Positions 8,483 through 15,628 of a stretch of 64,000 bases of DNA are shown piece after piece (the stretch's first letter is position 1; each line of letters opens with the position of its first letter). A program made the position numbers and the translations under genes. Source of the DNA: Cacconaster sp033811195 (GTDB taxonomy: Bacteria > Bacteroidota > Bacteroidia > Bacteroidales > UBA932); the NCBI GenBank assembly GCA_033811195.1, contig JAPXOZ010000001.1:210022-274021 (forward strand), in the 5' to 3' direction. The notes under the pieces are model-generated. The model saw only the letters and a list, made by a program, of their open reading frames with translations. It had not been told where the DNA came from and did not search any database.

Positions 8483-9868
8483 ATGGCAAAGACAAAATCA
8501 GCATGGTTCTGCAGTTCCTGCGGTAATGAAAGTCCGAAATGGATGGGACGCTGCCCCGCTTGTGGCGAATGGAATACTATGGTGGAGGAGCCAAAAATCT
8601 CTTCCGGCACCGGAGGCGGGGTTTCCGGACGTAACCGTGCTTTCCTACAAACACAGGAGGCACGTCCTCAGCTGCTGACGGGAATTAAATTTGATGAAGA
8701 ACAGAGATTTTCCATTGGAAATGCGGAATTGGACAGAATTCTTGGAGGTGGAATGGTACAGGGCTCGATGATACTCATAGGAGGAGAACCGGGCATCGGC
8801 AAATCGACTCTCTCCCTACAGATTCCACTCCATGCCCAAGGACTCAGGACCCTCTATGTATCAGGAGAAGAGAGTGCGGTCCAGATTAAACTCCGTGCCC
8901 AACGATTGCAAGGAGATGACTCCCAATGTTATGTGTTGGGAGAAACCCTGCTGGAAAATATCCTGGTGCAGGCTAAAGAGGTAAAGCCCTCCTTGCTCAT
9001 CATCGACTCAATACAGACTATCTATAGCGAAAACATCGAATCTTCCGCCGGTAGCGTCTCACAGGTAAGGGAATGTGCCTCAGTTTTGCTACGCTATGCA
9101 AAGGAGAGCAATGTACCGGTAATCCTGATTGGACACATCACCAAAGATGGCGCCATCGCAGGCCCAAAGATCCTGGAGCACATTGTGGATGTAGTACTGC
9201 TATTTGAAGGCGATACAAAGGGTGCCTACCGCATTCTTCGCAGCATTAAAAACCGTTTCGGATCCACCGATGAACTTGCAGTTTTCGAGATGACCGGCAG
9301 TGGCCTTCGGGGAGTCTCCAATCCATCAGAAATTCTCATGCCTATGCACAAGGATGATTTGAGCGGAGTAGCAGTAAGCGCCATGATGGATGGCACAAGG
9401 CCCTTTCTGATTGAGATCCAAGCATTAGTGAGTACGGCGGCATACGGTACTCCACAGCGCTCCACTACCGGATTTGATGTCAGACGACTCAATATGCTGC
9501 TTGCTGTGCTGGAAAAACGCGCAGGATTTAGGCTTGCTGCCAAAGATGTATTTCTCAACATTGCCGGAGGATTGAGAGTCAGTGACCCGGCGTGTGATCT
9601 GGCTATTGTTGCCGCAATTCTCTCCTCCAATTTTGATCTCTATATCAGTCCGAAGATTTGCTTTGCTGCAGAAGTGGGACTGAGTGGTGAGATTCGCCCT
9701 GTCAGCCAGGTGGAAAGACGTATTGCTGAAGCCGAGAAACTCGGATTTGAACAGATTTTCATCTCTTCATACAACAAAGAAAGTTCTTTTGCAAAGCGTC
9801 CGGAAGGTGGCATCACCGTCACTCCCATTTCCGACATCCCAATGCTTTGCAAGAAATTATTCAAATAA
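8483..9868 (+). CDS. radA: DNA repair protein RadA
   Basis: RadA is the RecA-related branch-migration helicase acting in recombinational repair. The product (461 residues from ATG 8483) begins with the C4 zinc finger C10-x2-C13...C24-x2-C27 and continues with a Walker A GGEPGIGKSTL. It has the RadA-specific KNRFGS motif, followed by the Lon-protease-like C-terminal domain ('DVFLNIAGGLRVSDPACDLAI', 'EVGLSGEIRPV'). An in-frame GTG seven codons earlier would give a longer N-terminus, but it lies inside the promoter box and the family starts at MAK, so ATG 8483 was preferred. Confidence 0.96.
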   Translation: MAKTKSAWFCSSCGNESPKWMGRCPACGEWNTMVEEPKISSGTGGGVSGRNRAFLQTQEARPQLLTGIKFDEEQRFSIGNAELDRILGGGMVQGSMILIGGEPGIGKSTLSLQIPLHAQGLRTLYVSGEESAVQIKLRAQRLQGDDSQCYVLGETLLENILVQAKEVKPSLLIIDSIQTIYSENIESSAGSVSQVRECASVLLRYAKESNVPVILIGHITKDGAIAGPKILEHIVDVVLLFEGDTKGAYRILRSIKNRFGSTDELAVFEMTGSGLRGVSNPSEILMPMHKDDLSGVAVSAMMDGTRPFLIEIQALVSTAAYGTPQRSTTGFDVRRLNMLLAVLEKRAGFRLAAKDVFLNIAGGLRVSDPACDLAIVAAILSSNFDLYISPKICFAAEVGLSGEIRPVSQVERRIAEAEKLGFEQIFISSYNKESSFAKRPEGGITVTPISDIPMLCKKLFK

Positions 9869-9931
9869 TCTCTTAGTGTGAGTTACGCAAAAAACAACTT
9901 TTTTGTTATATAGTACACTTAGCAAAAAATC

Positions 9932-9967
9932 AAACCCCTCAAAATCACACGATTAAGAGGGGTTTTT
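9932..9967. terminator. Bidirectional rho-independent terminator between radA and tRNA-Leu
   Basis: A perfect 9-bp stem, AAACCCCTC (9932-9940) with GAGGGGTTT (9957-9965), has a 16-nt loop. On the plus strand it runs into T residues at 9963-9967. On the minus strand it is followed by a T-run (plus-strand A-run 9925-9930). It separates the convergent radA and tRNA-Leu transcripts. Confidence 0.8.
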
Positions 9968-9968
9968 G

Positions 9969-10054
9969 TGCTCGGGACGGGAATCGAACCCGTACGGGCA
10001 TCACTGCCCACAGGATTTTAAGTCCTGCGTGTCTACCTATTCCACCACCTGAGC
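9969..10054 (-). tRNA. tRNA-Leu (anticodon UAA)
   Basis: The minus strand folds into a class II tRNA. The anticodon stem CAGGA/TCCTG encloses loop CTTAAAA with anticodon TAA (reads UUA). The T-arm is ACGGG-TTCGATT-CCCGT, the D-arm region carries GGTAGAC, and there is a long variable arm. The acceptor stem is GCTCAGG/CCCGAGC with one A-C mismatch at the fifth pair. CCA is not encoded. The expected discriminator A is at 9969. Confidence 0.95.
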
Positions 10055-10082
10055 CAGGTATGGGGCTATTGCCTTGGAGTTG

Positions 10083-10090
10083 CAAATGTA
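10083..10090 (-). promoter_or_regulatory. -7 box TACATTTG of tRNA-Leu
   Basis: This is a minus-strand TAnnTTTG match about 29 nt upstream of the tRNA 5' end, between the tRNA and the terminator of the OmpA-like gene. Confidence 0.45.
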
Positions 10091-10120
10091 CGAAATAATT
10101 GGAGTTTGACAATATCATAT

Positions 10121-10154
10121 AAAAAAATGCTGCCCGACAAAGCCGGACAGCATA
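10121..10154 (-). terminator. Rho-independent terminator after the OmpA/TPR gene
   Basis: On the minus strand the sequence reads ATGCTGTCCGGC-TTTG-TCGGGCAGCAT followed by seven T. The strong GC stem plus U-tract lies 28 nt after the stop codon at 10182. Confidence 0.8.
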
Positions 10155-10181
10155 AATCACTTTTAATTGAGTAGTGAACTT

Positions 10182-11654
10182 TTAGTTGAAGTACTTGTTG
10201 TTCAAAACTACTTTTCTCAACTCATTCTGGTTGCCTTCATAAACATCCAGACCCTTGGTTTTTTCAAGATACTTCTGAGCATTCTTTGAGTCACCCTTGA
10301 GGAGGTAGCAACAGGCAATGTTGTTCATAACCTCATCCGAGTCACCGGCCTTCTCATAGTATGCTATAGCCTGATCGTAATTACCGGCATCAGCTTCAGC
10401 CTTTGCAGCAATTGCATAGAGACTCTCGTTGTCATAGATCTCTACAGCTTTTTCGAGTACCTCGGGATCGGGATCAACTGCGAGAAGCTGGATGTAATCG
10501 TTCTCCGTGAGCTGGTAAGGATCATTTCTGAACACTATCATAGCATGCTCCCTGTTAAAGCCCTTGAGTTGGTATGAAACAGTACAGTCAGCAAAACGTG
10601 ATCTTGGATATACTTGATCAAAAATCACTTTGTAGGGTCTGCCCCTATCAATTCTCTTTATAGCAGCTTCTCTGGCGTCCAGGTTGGCATTGTTTGCTAT
10701 TGCAGCCTCAAGTTCATCCTTTGAAGCCTTTACAGTAGGATCATCGGTAGTTGCGATGAAGTCGATCACATCATCCCAGTACTCACCATTACCGGATACC
10801 ATGTAAATGCTCTCAGGGAAGTCATATTTACCTGCAATGATACCCTTGAGAGTAGCAGCACGTTTTTCAGAAAGTCTCTGGTTGTAGGCTACTGTTGCCT
10901 CAGGAGATGCCCAACCGCCGATCTGAATGCTAGCAACTGTAAAGTTAGGTTGATTGAGTGTACCCAGAAGTGCGAGAGCATCCTGATTCTCGAGATAAGA
11001 CTCAACAGACCTGGAAATATTTACAGGATAGTAGAGCTTGGTCTTGAGTGCCCTGATGGGGTCGATGTCAACCAAAACAGGGGTAACGGAAGTCCAGAGA
11101 GGATCAACGACAAGCGGTTTGCTGAGATAGGGAACATCGCAAACCTCTTCGGTACCGCATAAGTTTTCAATACAATCTGGATTGTAAGTGCCTTTCTGTG
11201 TGGTTACTGTAAACTTGGCGTCATCCATCCATTCCTCATAGGGAAGGAGAGTGTTTGTCTCGATGGTGAGGTATTCGCCCTTCTTGGCAGTGTAGAATTT
11301 TACACGGTTGGGGTCGCATACCTTGTAGAGTTGCTCTTCAACCCACATACTACGATACCTTTCTCCGGTAGCGCTGATGACCAGAATCTCGACAACTTTC
11401 TTGGCTTTGGTATCAGCATCCCTTACAGCCGGAGTCAGAATCAGCGCAGTACACTGTTCGATAACGTCGGGAGCTACTGTGATGGTGTAGTTGGTAACCA
11501 GGCCTGTAAGATCCGCATTGGGAGCAATGTCTTTTACAGCCACTACGATCTTGCCGTCACAGAGTTCAACCTTGTCAGCCTTGGCGTTAGCAGAGAATGT
11601 TGTAACAAGCAGCACAGCCGCCATTAGCAACAAATTACCCATTTTTTTCATCAT
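10182..11654 (-). CDS. OmpA-like envelope protein with C-terminal TPR repeats
   Basis: The 490-residue exported protein starts MMKKMGN (either of two adjacent ATGs) with a signal peptide of about 25 residues ending near ANA. The middle part has an OmpA-type peptidoglycan-binding segment: 'IQIGGWASPEATVAYNQRLSEKRAATLK' resembles the family's D/N-x-x-L-S-x-x-R-A signature. The last ~100 residues form tetratricopeptide-like helices ('YDQAIAYYEKAGDSDEVMNNIACCYLLKGDSKNAQKYLEK'). It probably links the outer membrane to the wall; a more precise role is not evident. Its promoter box is at 11730-11737. The 5' side of this gene is where the mobile element was inserted. Confidence 0.8.
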   Translation of the reverse strand: MMKKMGNLLLMAAVLLVTTFSANAKADKVELCDGKIVVAVKDIAPNADLTGLVTNYTITVAPDVIEQCTALILTPAVRDADTKAKKVVEILVISATGERYRSMWVEEQLYKVCDPNRVKFYTAKKGEYLTIETNTLLPYEEWMDDAKFTVTTQKGTYNPDCIENLCGTEEVCDVPYLSKPLVVDPLWTSVTPVLVDIDPIRALKTKLYYPVNISRSVESYLENQDALALLGTLNQPNFTVASIQIGGWASPEATVAYNQRLSEKRAATLKGIIAGKYDFPESIYMVSGNGEYWDDVIDFIATTDDPTVKASKDELEAAIANNANLDAREAAIKRIDRGRPYKVIFDQVYPRSRFADCTVSYQLKGFNREHAMIVFRNDPYQLTENDYIQLLAVDPDPEVLEKAVEIYDNESLYAIAAKAEADAGNYDQAIAYYEKAGDSDEVMNNIACCYLLKGDSKNAQKYLEKTKGLDVYEGNQNELRKVVLNNKYFN

Positions 11655-11729
11655 GTTTTGTTTTAAGTTACTTATTATTAATCTTCTTGTTAATCGTTAA
11701 TACTCTTTTTTCGATACAATTGGCAATGC

Positions 11730-11737
11730 CAAAGATA
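11730..11737 (-). promoter_or_regulatory. -7 box TATCTTTG of the OmpA/TPR gene
   Basis: This is a minus-strand exact TAnnTTTG, 76 nt upstream of the start codon, leaving a long 5' leader. It lies about 55 bp from the proposed left end of the integrated element. Confidence 0.55.
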
Positions 11738-11802
11738 GGAAATTATTTGTAAACTATAATAATATTTTTAAAATAAACACATAGCGAAAAAGTAAATTTG
11801 GG

Positions 11803-11845
11803 CAAAGCGTAGCGAATTAGCTGATAGAGCGTTCGTTACGCTTTG
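11803..11845. repeat. 14-bp inverted repeat at the left end of the element
   Basis: CAAAGCGTAGCGAA (11803-11816) is the inverted complement of TTCGTTACGCTTTG (11832-11845) with 13 of 14 pairs and a 15-nt spacer, followed by TTTTT. It can act as a terminator that insulates the element from the flank, or as an integrase or accessory-protein binding site. From 11846 to the promoter box at 12010 no gene is present. Confidence 0.6.
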
Positions 11846-11872
11846 TTTTTCTATGGGACAGAGCCAACGAAA

Positions 11873-11939
11873 TACCACCTCGAAGCCAAACGGTGCAGAA
11901 GTTCAGTTACCACCTCGTTACTCCCGTAACGGGTGCAGA
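11873..11939 (+). repeat. Two direct repeats upstream of the integrase (possible arm-type sites)
   Basis: Positions 11873-11899 and 11908-11939 both begin TACCACCTCG and end GGTGCAGA, with a different 9-14-nt centre. Paired direct repeats between the element end and its int gene are the usual layout of arm-type integrase binding sites; this role is inferred. Confidence 0.45.
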
Positions 11940-12009
11940 TTTCTTGCTAAACAGTTCTGTTTCTGCGTTTTGCGTAGATTTACATAGCTGTCGGTAACTC
12001 ACTAATAAC

Positions 12010-12017
12010 TAATTTTG
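12010..12017 (+). promoter_or_regulatory. -7 box TAATTTTG of the element integrase
   Basis: This is a TAnnTTTG match 22 nt before the int ATG at 12040. An AAAAGGAG ribosome-binding-like stretch lies between them. Confidence 0.5.
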
Positions 12018-12039
12018 TAATCAAAAAAAGGAGTGAGTT

Positions 12040-13272
12040 ATGCGTAGTACATTCAAGGTATTATTTTACGTGAAGAAAGGCAGCGAGAAGCCGAACGGCA
12101 ACCTGCCTTTAATGTGCCGTATCACGGTGGACGGCGAGATTAAACAGTTCAGTTGCAAGATGGACGTTCCCCCACGGTTGTGGGACGTGAAGAACAGCCG
12201 TGCTTCGGGCAAGAGCGTCGAAGCACAGAAAATCAACCTTGCGGTAGATAAAATCCGTGTGGAGGTAAACCGCCGCTATCAAGAGTTAATGCAGACGGAC
12301 GGTTATGTTACCGCCGCCAAACTCAAAGACGCCTATCTCGGTATCGGCGTCAAGCAGGAAACTTTGCTGAAACTGTTCGAGCAGCACAACGCCGAGTTTG
12401 AGAAGAAAGTCGGGCACAGCAGGGCGCAGGGTACATTTACCCGTTATCGGACGGTCTGCAACCATATTCGGGAGTTTTTGCCCCATACCTACAGGCGTGA
12501 GGATATTCCGTTAAAGGAACTCAACCTCACGTTCATCAACGATTTCGAGTATTTTCTGCGCACGGAGAAGAAATGCCGCACCAATACCGTGTGGGGCTAC
12601 ATGATTGTGTTGAAACACATCGTTTCCATTGCAAGGAACAACGGGCGTTTGCCGTTCAATCCCTTTGCCGGATATATCAACTCTCCCGAAAGCGTGGATA
12701 GGGGCTACCTCACCCAAACGGAGATACAGACGCTCATGGACGCACCGATGAAGAACGCCACCCACGAGCTTGTACGGGACTTGTTCGTCTTTTCTGTTTT
12801 CACGGGTTTGGCGTATTCGGACGTGAAGAACCTCACCGTCGACCGCCTGCAAACATTCTTCGACGGCAACCTGTGGATAATCACCCGAAGAAAGAAGACC
12901 AACACCGAATCAAACATCCGCCTTTTGGACGTTCCCAAGCGTATCATCGAAAAGTACAAGGGGCTGGCAAGGGACGGTCATGTTTTCCCCGTTCCGAGTA
13001 ACGGAAGCTGCAACAAGATACTCAAAGATATAGGCAGACAATGCGGCTTCAAGGTACGTTTGACCTACCATGTGGCACGCCACACGAACGCCACGACCGT
13101 ACTTCTGTCGCACGGCGTACCCATCGAAACGGTGAGCCGCCTTTTGGGACACACGAACATAAAAACCACCCAAATTTACGCCAAAATCACCGCCCAGAAG
13201 ATAAGCCAAGACATGGAAACCTTGTCGCACAAGTTGGAGGATATGGAGAAGAATATCTGCCGAGCCATCTAA
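12040..13272 (+). CDS. int: Tyrosine-type integrase of the CTnDOT (IntDOT-like) class
   Basis: This 410-residue recombinase should integrate and excise the element. Residues 1-95 form an arm-binding domain, ~105-205 a SAM-like core-binding domain and 215-400 the catalytic domain. Visible catalytic residues are K285/K286, H344 and R347 (HVAR), H371 and nucleophile Y380 (QIYAK). The first catalytic arginine is replaced by Ala258 (FTGLAYSD), matching the known lack of Arg I in the CTnDOT integrase, whose length (411) and residue spacing are nearly the same as I remember them. Codon usage is GC-rich compared with the flanking chromosome. It sits at the left end of the element and reads inward. 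Confidence 0.92.
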   Translation: MRSTFKVLFYVKKGSEKPNGNLPLMCRITVDGEIKQFSCKMDVPPRLWDVKNSRASGKSVEAQKINLAVDKIRVEVNRRYQELMQTDGYVTAAKLKDAYLGIGVKQETLLKLFEQHNAEFEKKVGHSRAQGTFTRYRTVCNHIREFLPHTYRREDIPLKELNLTFINDFEYFLRTEKKCRTNTVWGYMIVLKHIVSIARNNGRLPFNPFAGYINSPESVDRGYLTQTEIQTLMDAPMKNATHELVRDLFVFSVFTGLAYSDVKNLTVDRLQTFFDGNLWIITRRKKTNTESNIRLLDVPKRIIEKYKGLARDGHVFPVPSNGSCNKILKDIGRQCGFKVRLTYHVARHTNATTVLLSHGVPIETVSRLLGHTNIKTTQIYAKITAQKISQDMETLSHKLEDMEKNICRAI

Positions 13273-13289
13273 TTAAAAACAGAATCCCG

Positions 13290-13682
13290 ATGAAAGAAGA
13301 AAGGAACATTATCACGATGGACGGGCAGGGCAATATCTCCCTGCCGAGCGATATAGGTGCAACCGCCATGACCGAGCGGGAAATCTGCGAACTGTTCGGG
13401 GTTATCGCCCCGACGGTTCGGGCAGGGATAAAGGCACTCTGCAAAAGCGGAGTTTTGAGCGTATATGACATAAAGCGCATTATCCGCATATCGGACAAAT
13501 ACAGCGCGGAGGTTTACAACCTCGAAACGATAGCCGCCCTCGCTTTCCGTGTTGAATCGTTCGGGGCGGCGAAAGTCCGCAAAGTGTTGTTGGAAAGGAT
13601 TATACACGGGCGAAAAGAGAAAACGAAGGTATTCGTGTCGGTTGTTTCGGACGGCAAGCCCAACAGCCGTTGGAAAGCATGA
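13290..13682 (+). CDS. Small helix-turn-helix protein, possible excisionase/regulator
   Basis: The 130-residue product starts at ATG 13290, 17 nt after the integrase stop. The segment 'MTEREICELFGVIAPTVRAGIKALCKSG' (about residues 29-56) has the spacing of a winged or canonical helix-turn-helix, followed by 'YNLETIAALAFRVESFGAAKVRKVLLER'. Small DNA-binding proteins in this position of Bacteroidetes mobilizable elements often serve as recombination directionality factors or regulators. No specific family could be named with confidence. The frame is open further upstream inside int, but that part is out of frame with int and was discarded. Confidence 0.7.
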   Translation: MKEERNIITMDGQGNISLPSDIGATAMTEREICELFGVIAPTVRAGIKALCKSGVLSVYDIKRIIRISDKYSAEVYNLETIAALAFRVESFGAAKVRKVLLERIIHGRKEKTKVFVSVVSDGKPNSRWKA

Positions 13683-13841
13683 TGATATATCAACATACCA
13701 ACATGCAAACATATCACTATGGTGATATATATTGCAGGTTCTATTCCTCTTTTCAGAGGAAAGCGGAGCAATCATTTCCGTTTACAAAGGCAAAGCAAGC
13801 ACGGGGCTTTATGTCGGCTAAAAGGTCAGGCGGCTGCGCCG

Positions 13842-13892
13842 TTTCCCGATAAATCTTCCTCTCGCTTCGCTGCGAGCGTATTTATCGGGAAA
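13842..13892. repeat. Nested perfect palindrome upstream of mob
   Basis: Outer 13-bp arms TTTCCCGATAAAT and ATTTATCGGGAAA are fully complementary and enclose a second hairpin CTCGC-TTCGCT-GCGAG. The structure could extrude as a branched cruciform; it is a likely relaxase or accessory-protein recognition structure. Confidence 0.75.
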
Positions 13893-14040
13893 ACCTTGTA
13901 TCCGACCGCCCCGCCACCCACCGACCGAAAGGGAAAAAATAAGGGTGGGGTTATATGGGTAAGCAGACGGCAGGGATAGCCACCGCAGAAAGGCAGACGG
14001 ACGGTACGCCGCAGGGTATTTACGGAGAAAATACCGTAGC

Positions 14041-14096
14041 TTATTAGGGAATTTTCCGAGCCGCAATACTACGTATCGCTGAAAATTCCCCAATAA
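14041..14096. repeat. 16-bp inverted repeat upstream of mob
   Basis: TTATTAGGGAATTTTC (14041-14056) pairs with GAAAATTCCCCAATAA (14081-14096) at 15 of 16 positions, with a 24-nt loop. It is the largest inverted repeat near the relaxase start and a good oriT stem candidate. Confidence 0.7.
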
Positions 14097-14202
14097 GGCA
14101 AGGGGCAAGCCCCTCTGCACACCCCATCGGGGACGGCATTTGCCGCCCCTGAAGATACAAAAAAATCATTGTTGCACAAGCCAAAAAAGAAAGGAAGAAT
14201 AT

Positions 14203-15558
14203 ATGGGTTTCGTAGTTTTACACATGGAAAAGGCGCACGGTTCCGACAGCGGGACGACCGCCCACATAGAGCGTTTCATCATACCCAAGAACGCTGACCC
14301 CACACGCACGCATCTAAACCGAAAACTCATCGAATATCCCGAAGGAGTGAAAGACCGTTCGGCGGCTATCCAAAGGAGGCTGGAAGAAGCGGGACTGACA
14401 CGCAAAATCGGAAGTAACCAAGTGCGGGCAATCCGCATCAACGTGTCGGCAACACCCGAAGACATGGAACGCATCGAACGGGAGGGACGGCTGGACGAGT
14501 GGTGCGCCGACAACCTCAAATATTTTGCCGACACGTTCGGGAAGGAGAACATCGTGGCGGCTCACCTGCACTTGGACGAGAAAACACCGCACATGCACGT
14601 CACACTTGTGCCGATAGTCAAGGGGGAACGCAAGCGGAAGAAAAGGGAGGAGCAGGCGAAGAAACGCTACCGCAAGAAGCCGACCGACACCGTGAGGCTG
14701 TGCGCCGATGACATCATGAGCCGCTTGAAACTGAAAGCCTATCAAGACAGCTACGCTGTTGCGATGAAAAAATACGGTTTACAACGGGGCGTGGACGGTT
14801 CGGAAGCGAGGCACGTTTCCACGCAGCAATATTACCGTGACATAAAGCGACAAACAGAGGAACTGAAAACGGAAGTGGTGGAATTGCAGGAACGGAAAGA
14901 AACGGCACGGGAAGAGCTTGAACGGGCGAAAAAAGAGATACAGACCGAACGGCTGAAAGGGGCAGCCACGACCGCAGCCGCCAACATCGCCGAGAGTGTC
15001 GGTTCTCTTTTCGGGAGCAACAAGGTCAAGACACTGGAGAGGGAGAACACCGCCCTGCATAGGAAGGTAGCCACACACGAGGAGACCATCGAAGCCCTGC
15101 AAGCCGAGATACAGACCATACGGGCAGACCACAGCCGCCAAGTGCTGGAAATGCAGCAACGGCACTTGCTGGAAAAGAACGAGACGGTAACAAAACATCA
15201 AACGGAAGTATCAAGGCTTAACGCCTTGTTGATAAAAGCCACAGAATGGTTTCCTTGGTTTCGTGCTATGCTCCGTATTGAGAAATTGTGCCTTGCTGTC
15301 GGTTTTACCCATGAACAGACCGCCCATTTAATGACAGGCAAGCCATTGCCGTACAACGGCGAACTCTATTCCGATGAGCATAGGCGTAAGTTCAAGACGA
15401 ATGATGTTACTGCCAAAGTTGGTACAAACAATGGAAAGCTGATACTTGCCATTGACGGACTGCATATCGGGGAATGGTTCAAGAAACAATTTGAACGATT
15501 ACAACAGAATGTCGGCTTGAAGCCTATTCAGAAAAAGAATAAAGGCTTCAAGCTATAG
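14203..15558 (+). CDS. mob: MobV-family relaxase (Pre/Mob plasmid recombination enzyme)
   Basis: The relaxase nicks oriT and pilots the DNA strand during mobilization by a helper conjugative element. The 451-residue product (ATG 14203, preceded by AAAGGAAG) shows the MobV motifs. The N-terminal HIERFIIPKN...THLN region is followed by motif III HLDEKTPHMH (H123-x-D125-E126...P129-H130-x-H132), which binds the catalytic metal. A long coiled coil spans roughly residues 210-340, then a unique C-terminal domain. It is the only transfer gene present, which classifies the element as mobilizable, not self-transmissible. GC-rich codon use continues until about 15.2 kb and drops in the last ~100 codons, so the 3' end may be recombinant. 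Confidence 0.93.
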   Translation: MGFVVLHMEKAHGSDSGTTAHIERFIIPKNADPTRTHLNRKLIEYPEGVKDRSAAIQRRLEEAGLTRKIGSNQVRAIRINVSATPEDMERIEREGRLDEWCADNLKYFADTFGKENIVAAHLHLDEKTPHMHVTLVPIVKGERKRKKREEQAKKRYRKKPTDTVRLCADDIMSRLKLKAYQDSYAVAMKKYGLQRGVDGSEARHVSTQQYYRDIKRQTEELKTEVVELQERKETAREELERAKKEIQTERLKGAATTAAANIAESVGSLFGSNKVKTLERENTALHRKVATHEETIEALQAEIQTIRADHSRQVLEMQQRHLLEKNETVTKHQTEVSRLNALLIKATEWFPWFRAMLRIEKLCLAVGFTHEQTAHLMTGKPLPYNGELYSDEHRRKFKTNDVTAKVGTNNGKLILAIDGLHIGEWFKKQFERLQQNVGLKPIQKKNKGFKL

Positions 15559-15575
15559 TCAATCATGCGCATCAC

Positions 15576-15608
15576 ATACATGGAGGACATTTTTTGTCCC
15601 CCATGTAT
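15576..15608. terminator. Hairpin between convergent mob and recombinase genes
   Basis: ATACATGGAGGACA (15576-15589) pairs with TGTCCCCCATGTAT (15595-15608) at 13 of 14 positions around a loop of five T. It lies exactly between the two convergent stop codons and would serve both directions, though neither side has a clean U-tract. It marks the junction between the GC-rich transfer module and the AT-rich cargo. Confidence 0.55.
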
Positions 15609-15628
15609 ATATAGAGTCCAAGACTAAC

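Larger units (their letters stand above)
13683..14202 (+). other. Non-coding palindrome-rich region, oriT candidate
   Basis: This 520-bp gap immediately precedes the relaxase, the standard place for a MobV oriT. It holds ATATCAC-TATG-GTGATAT (13711-13728) next to iterated AACATNC motifs. A nested palindrome follows: outer arms TTTCCCGATAAAT (13842-13854) and ATTTATCGGGAAA (13880-13892), inner stem CTCGC/GCGAG (13861-13876). A 16-bp inverted repeat with one mismatch lies at 14041-14056/14081-14096, and several short GC hairpins at 14101-14150. No ORF with recognisable coding character was seen. The nick site cannot be placed from sequence alone. Confidence 0.6.

Noticed and set aside
9969..10054. 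tRNA-Leu as the integration site of the element
   Set aside because: NBU-type elements use tRNA-Leu, but here the complete tRNA, its terminator and an intact 1.5-kb gene separate it from the integrase, and no duplicate of the tRNA 3' end was found near 20.6 kb.
13041..13289. Longer version of the small HTH protein reaching into the integrase gene
   Set aside because: It reads through int in another frame with no domain character; ATG 13290 directly after int gives a compact HTH protein.
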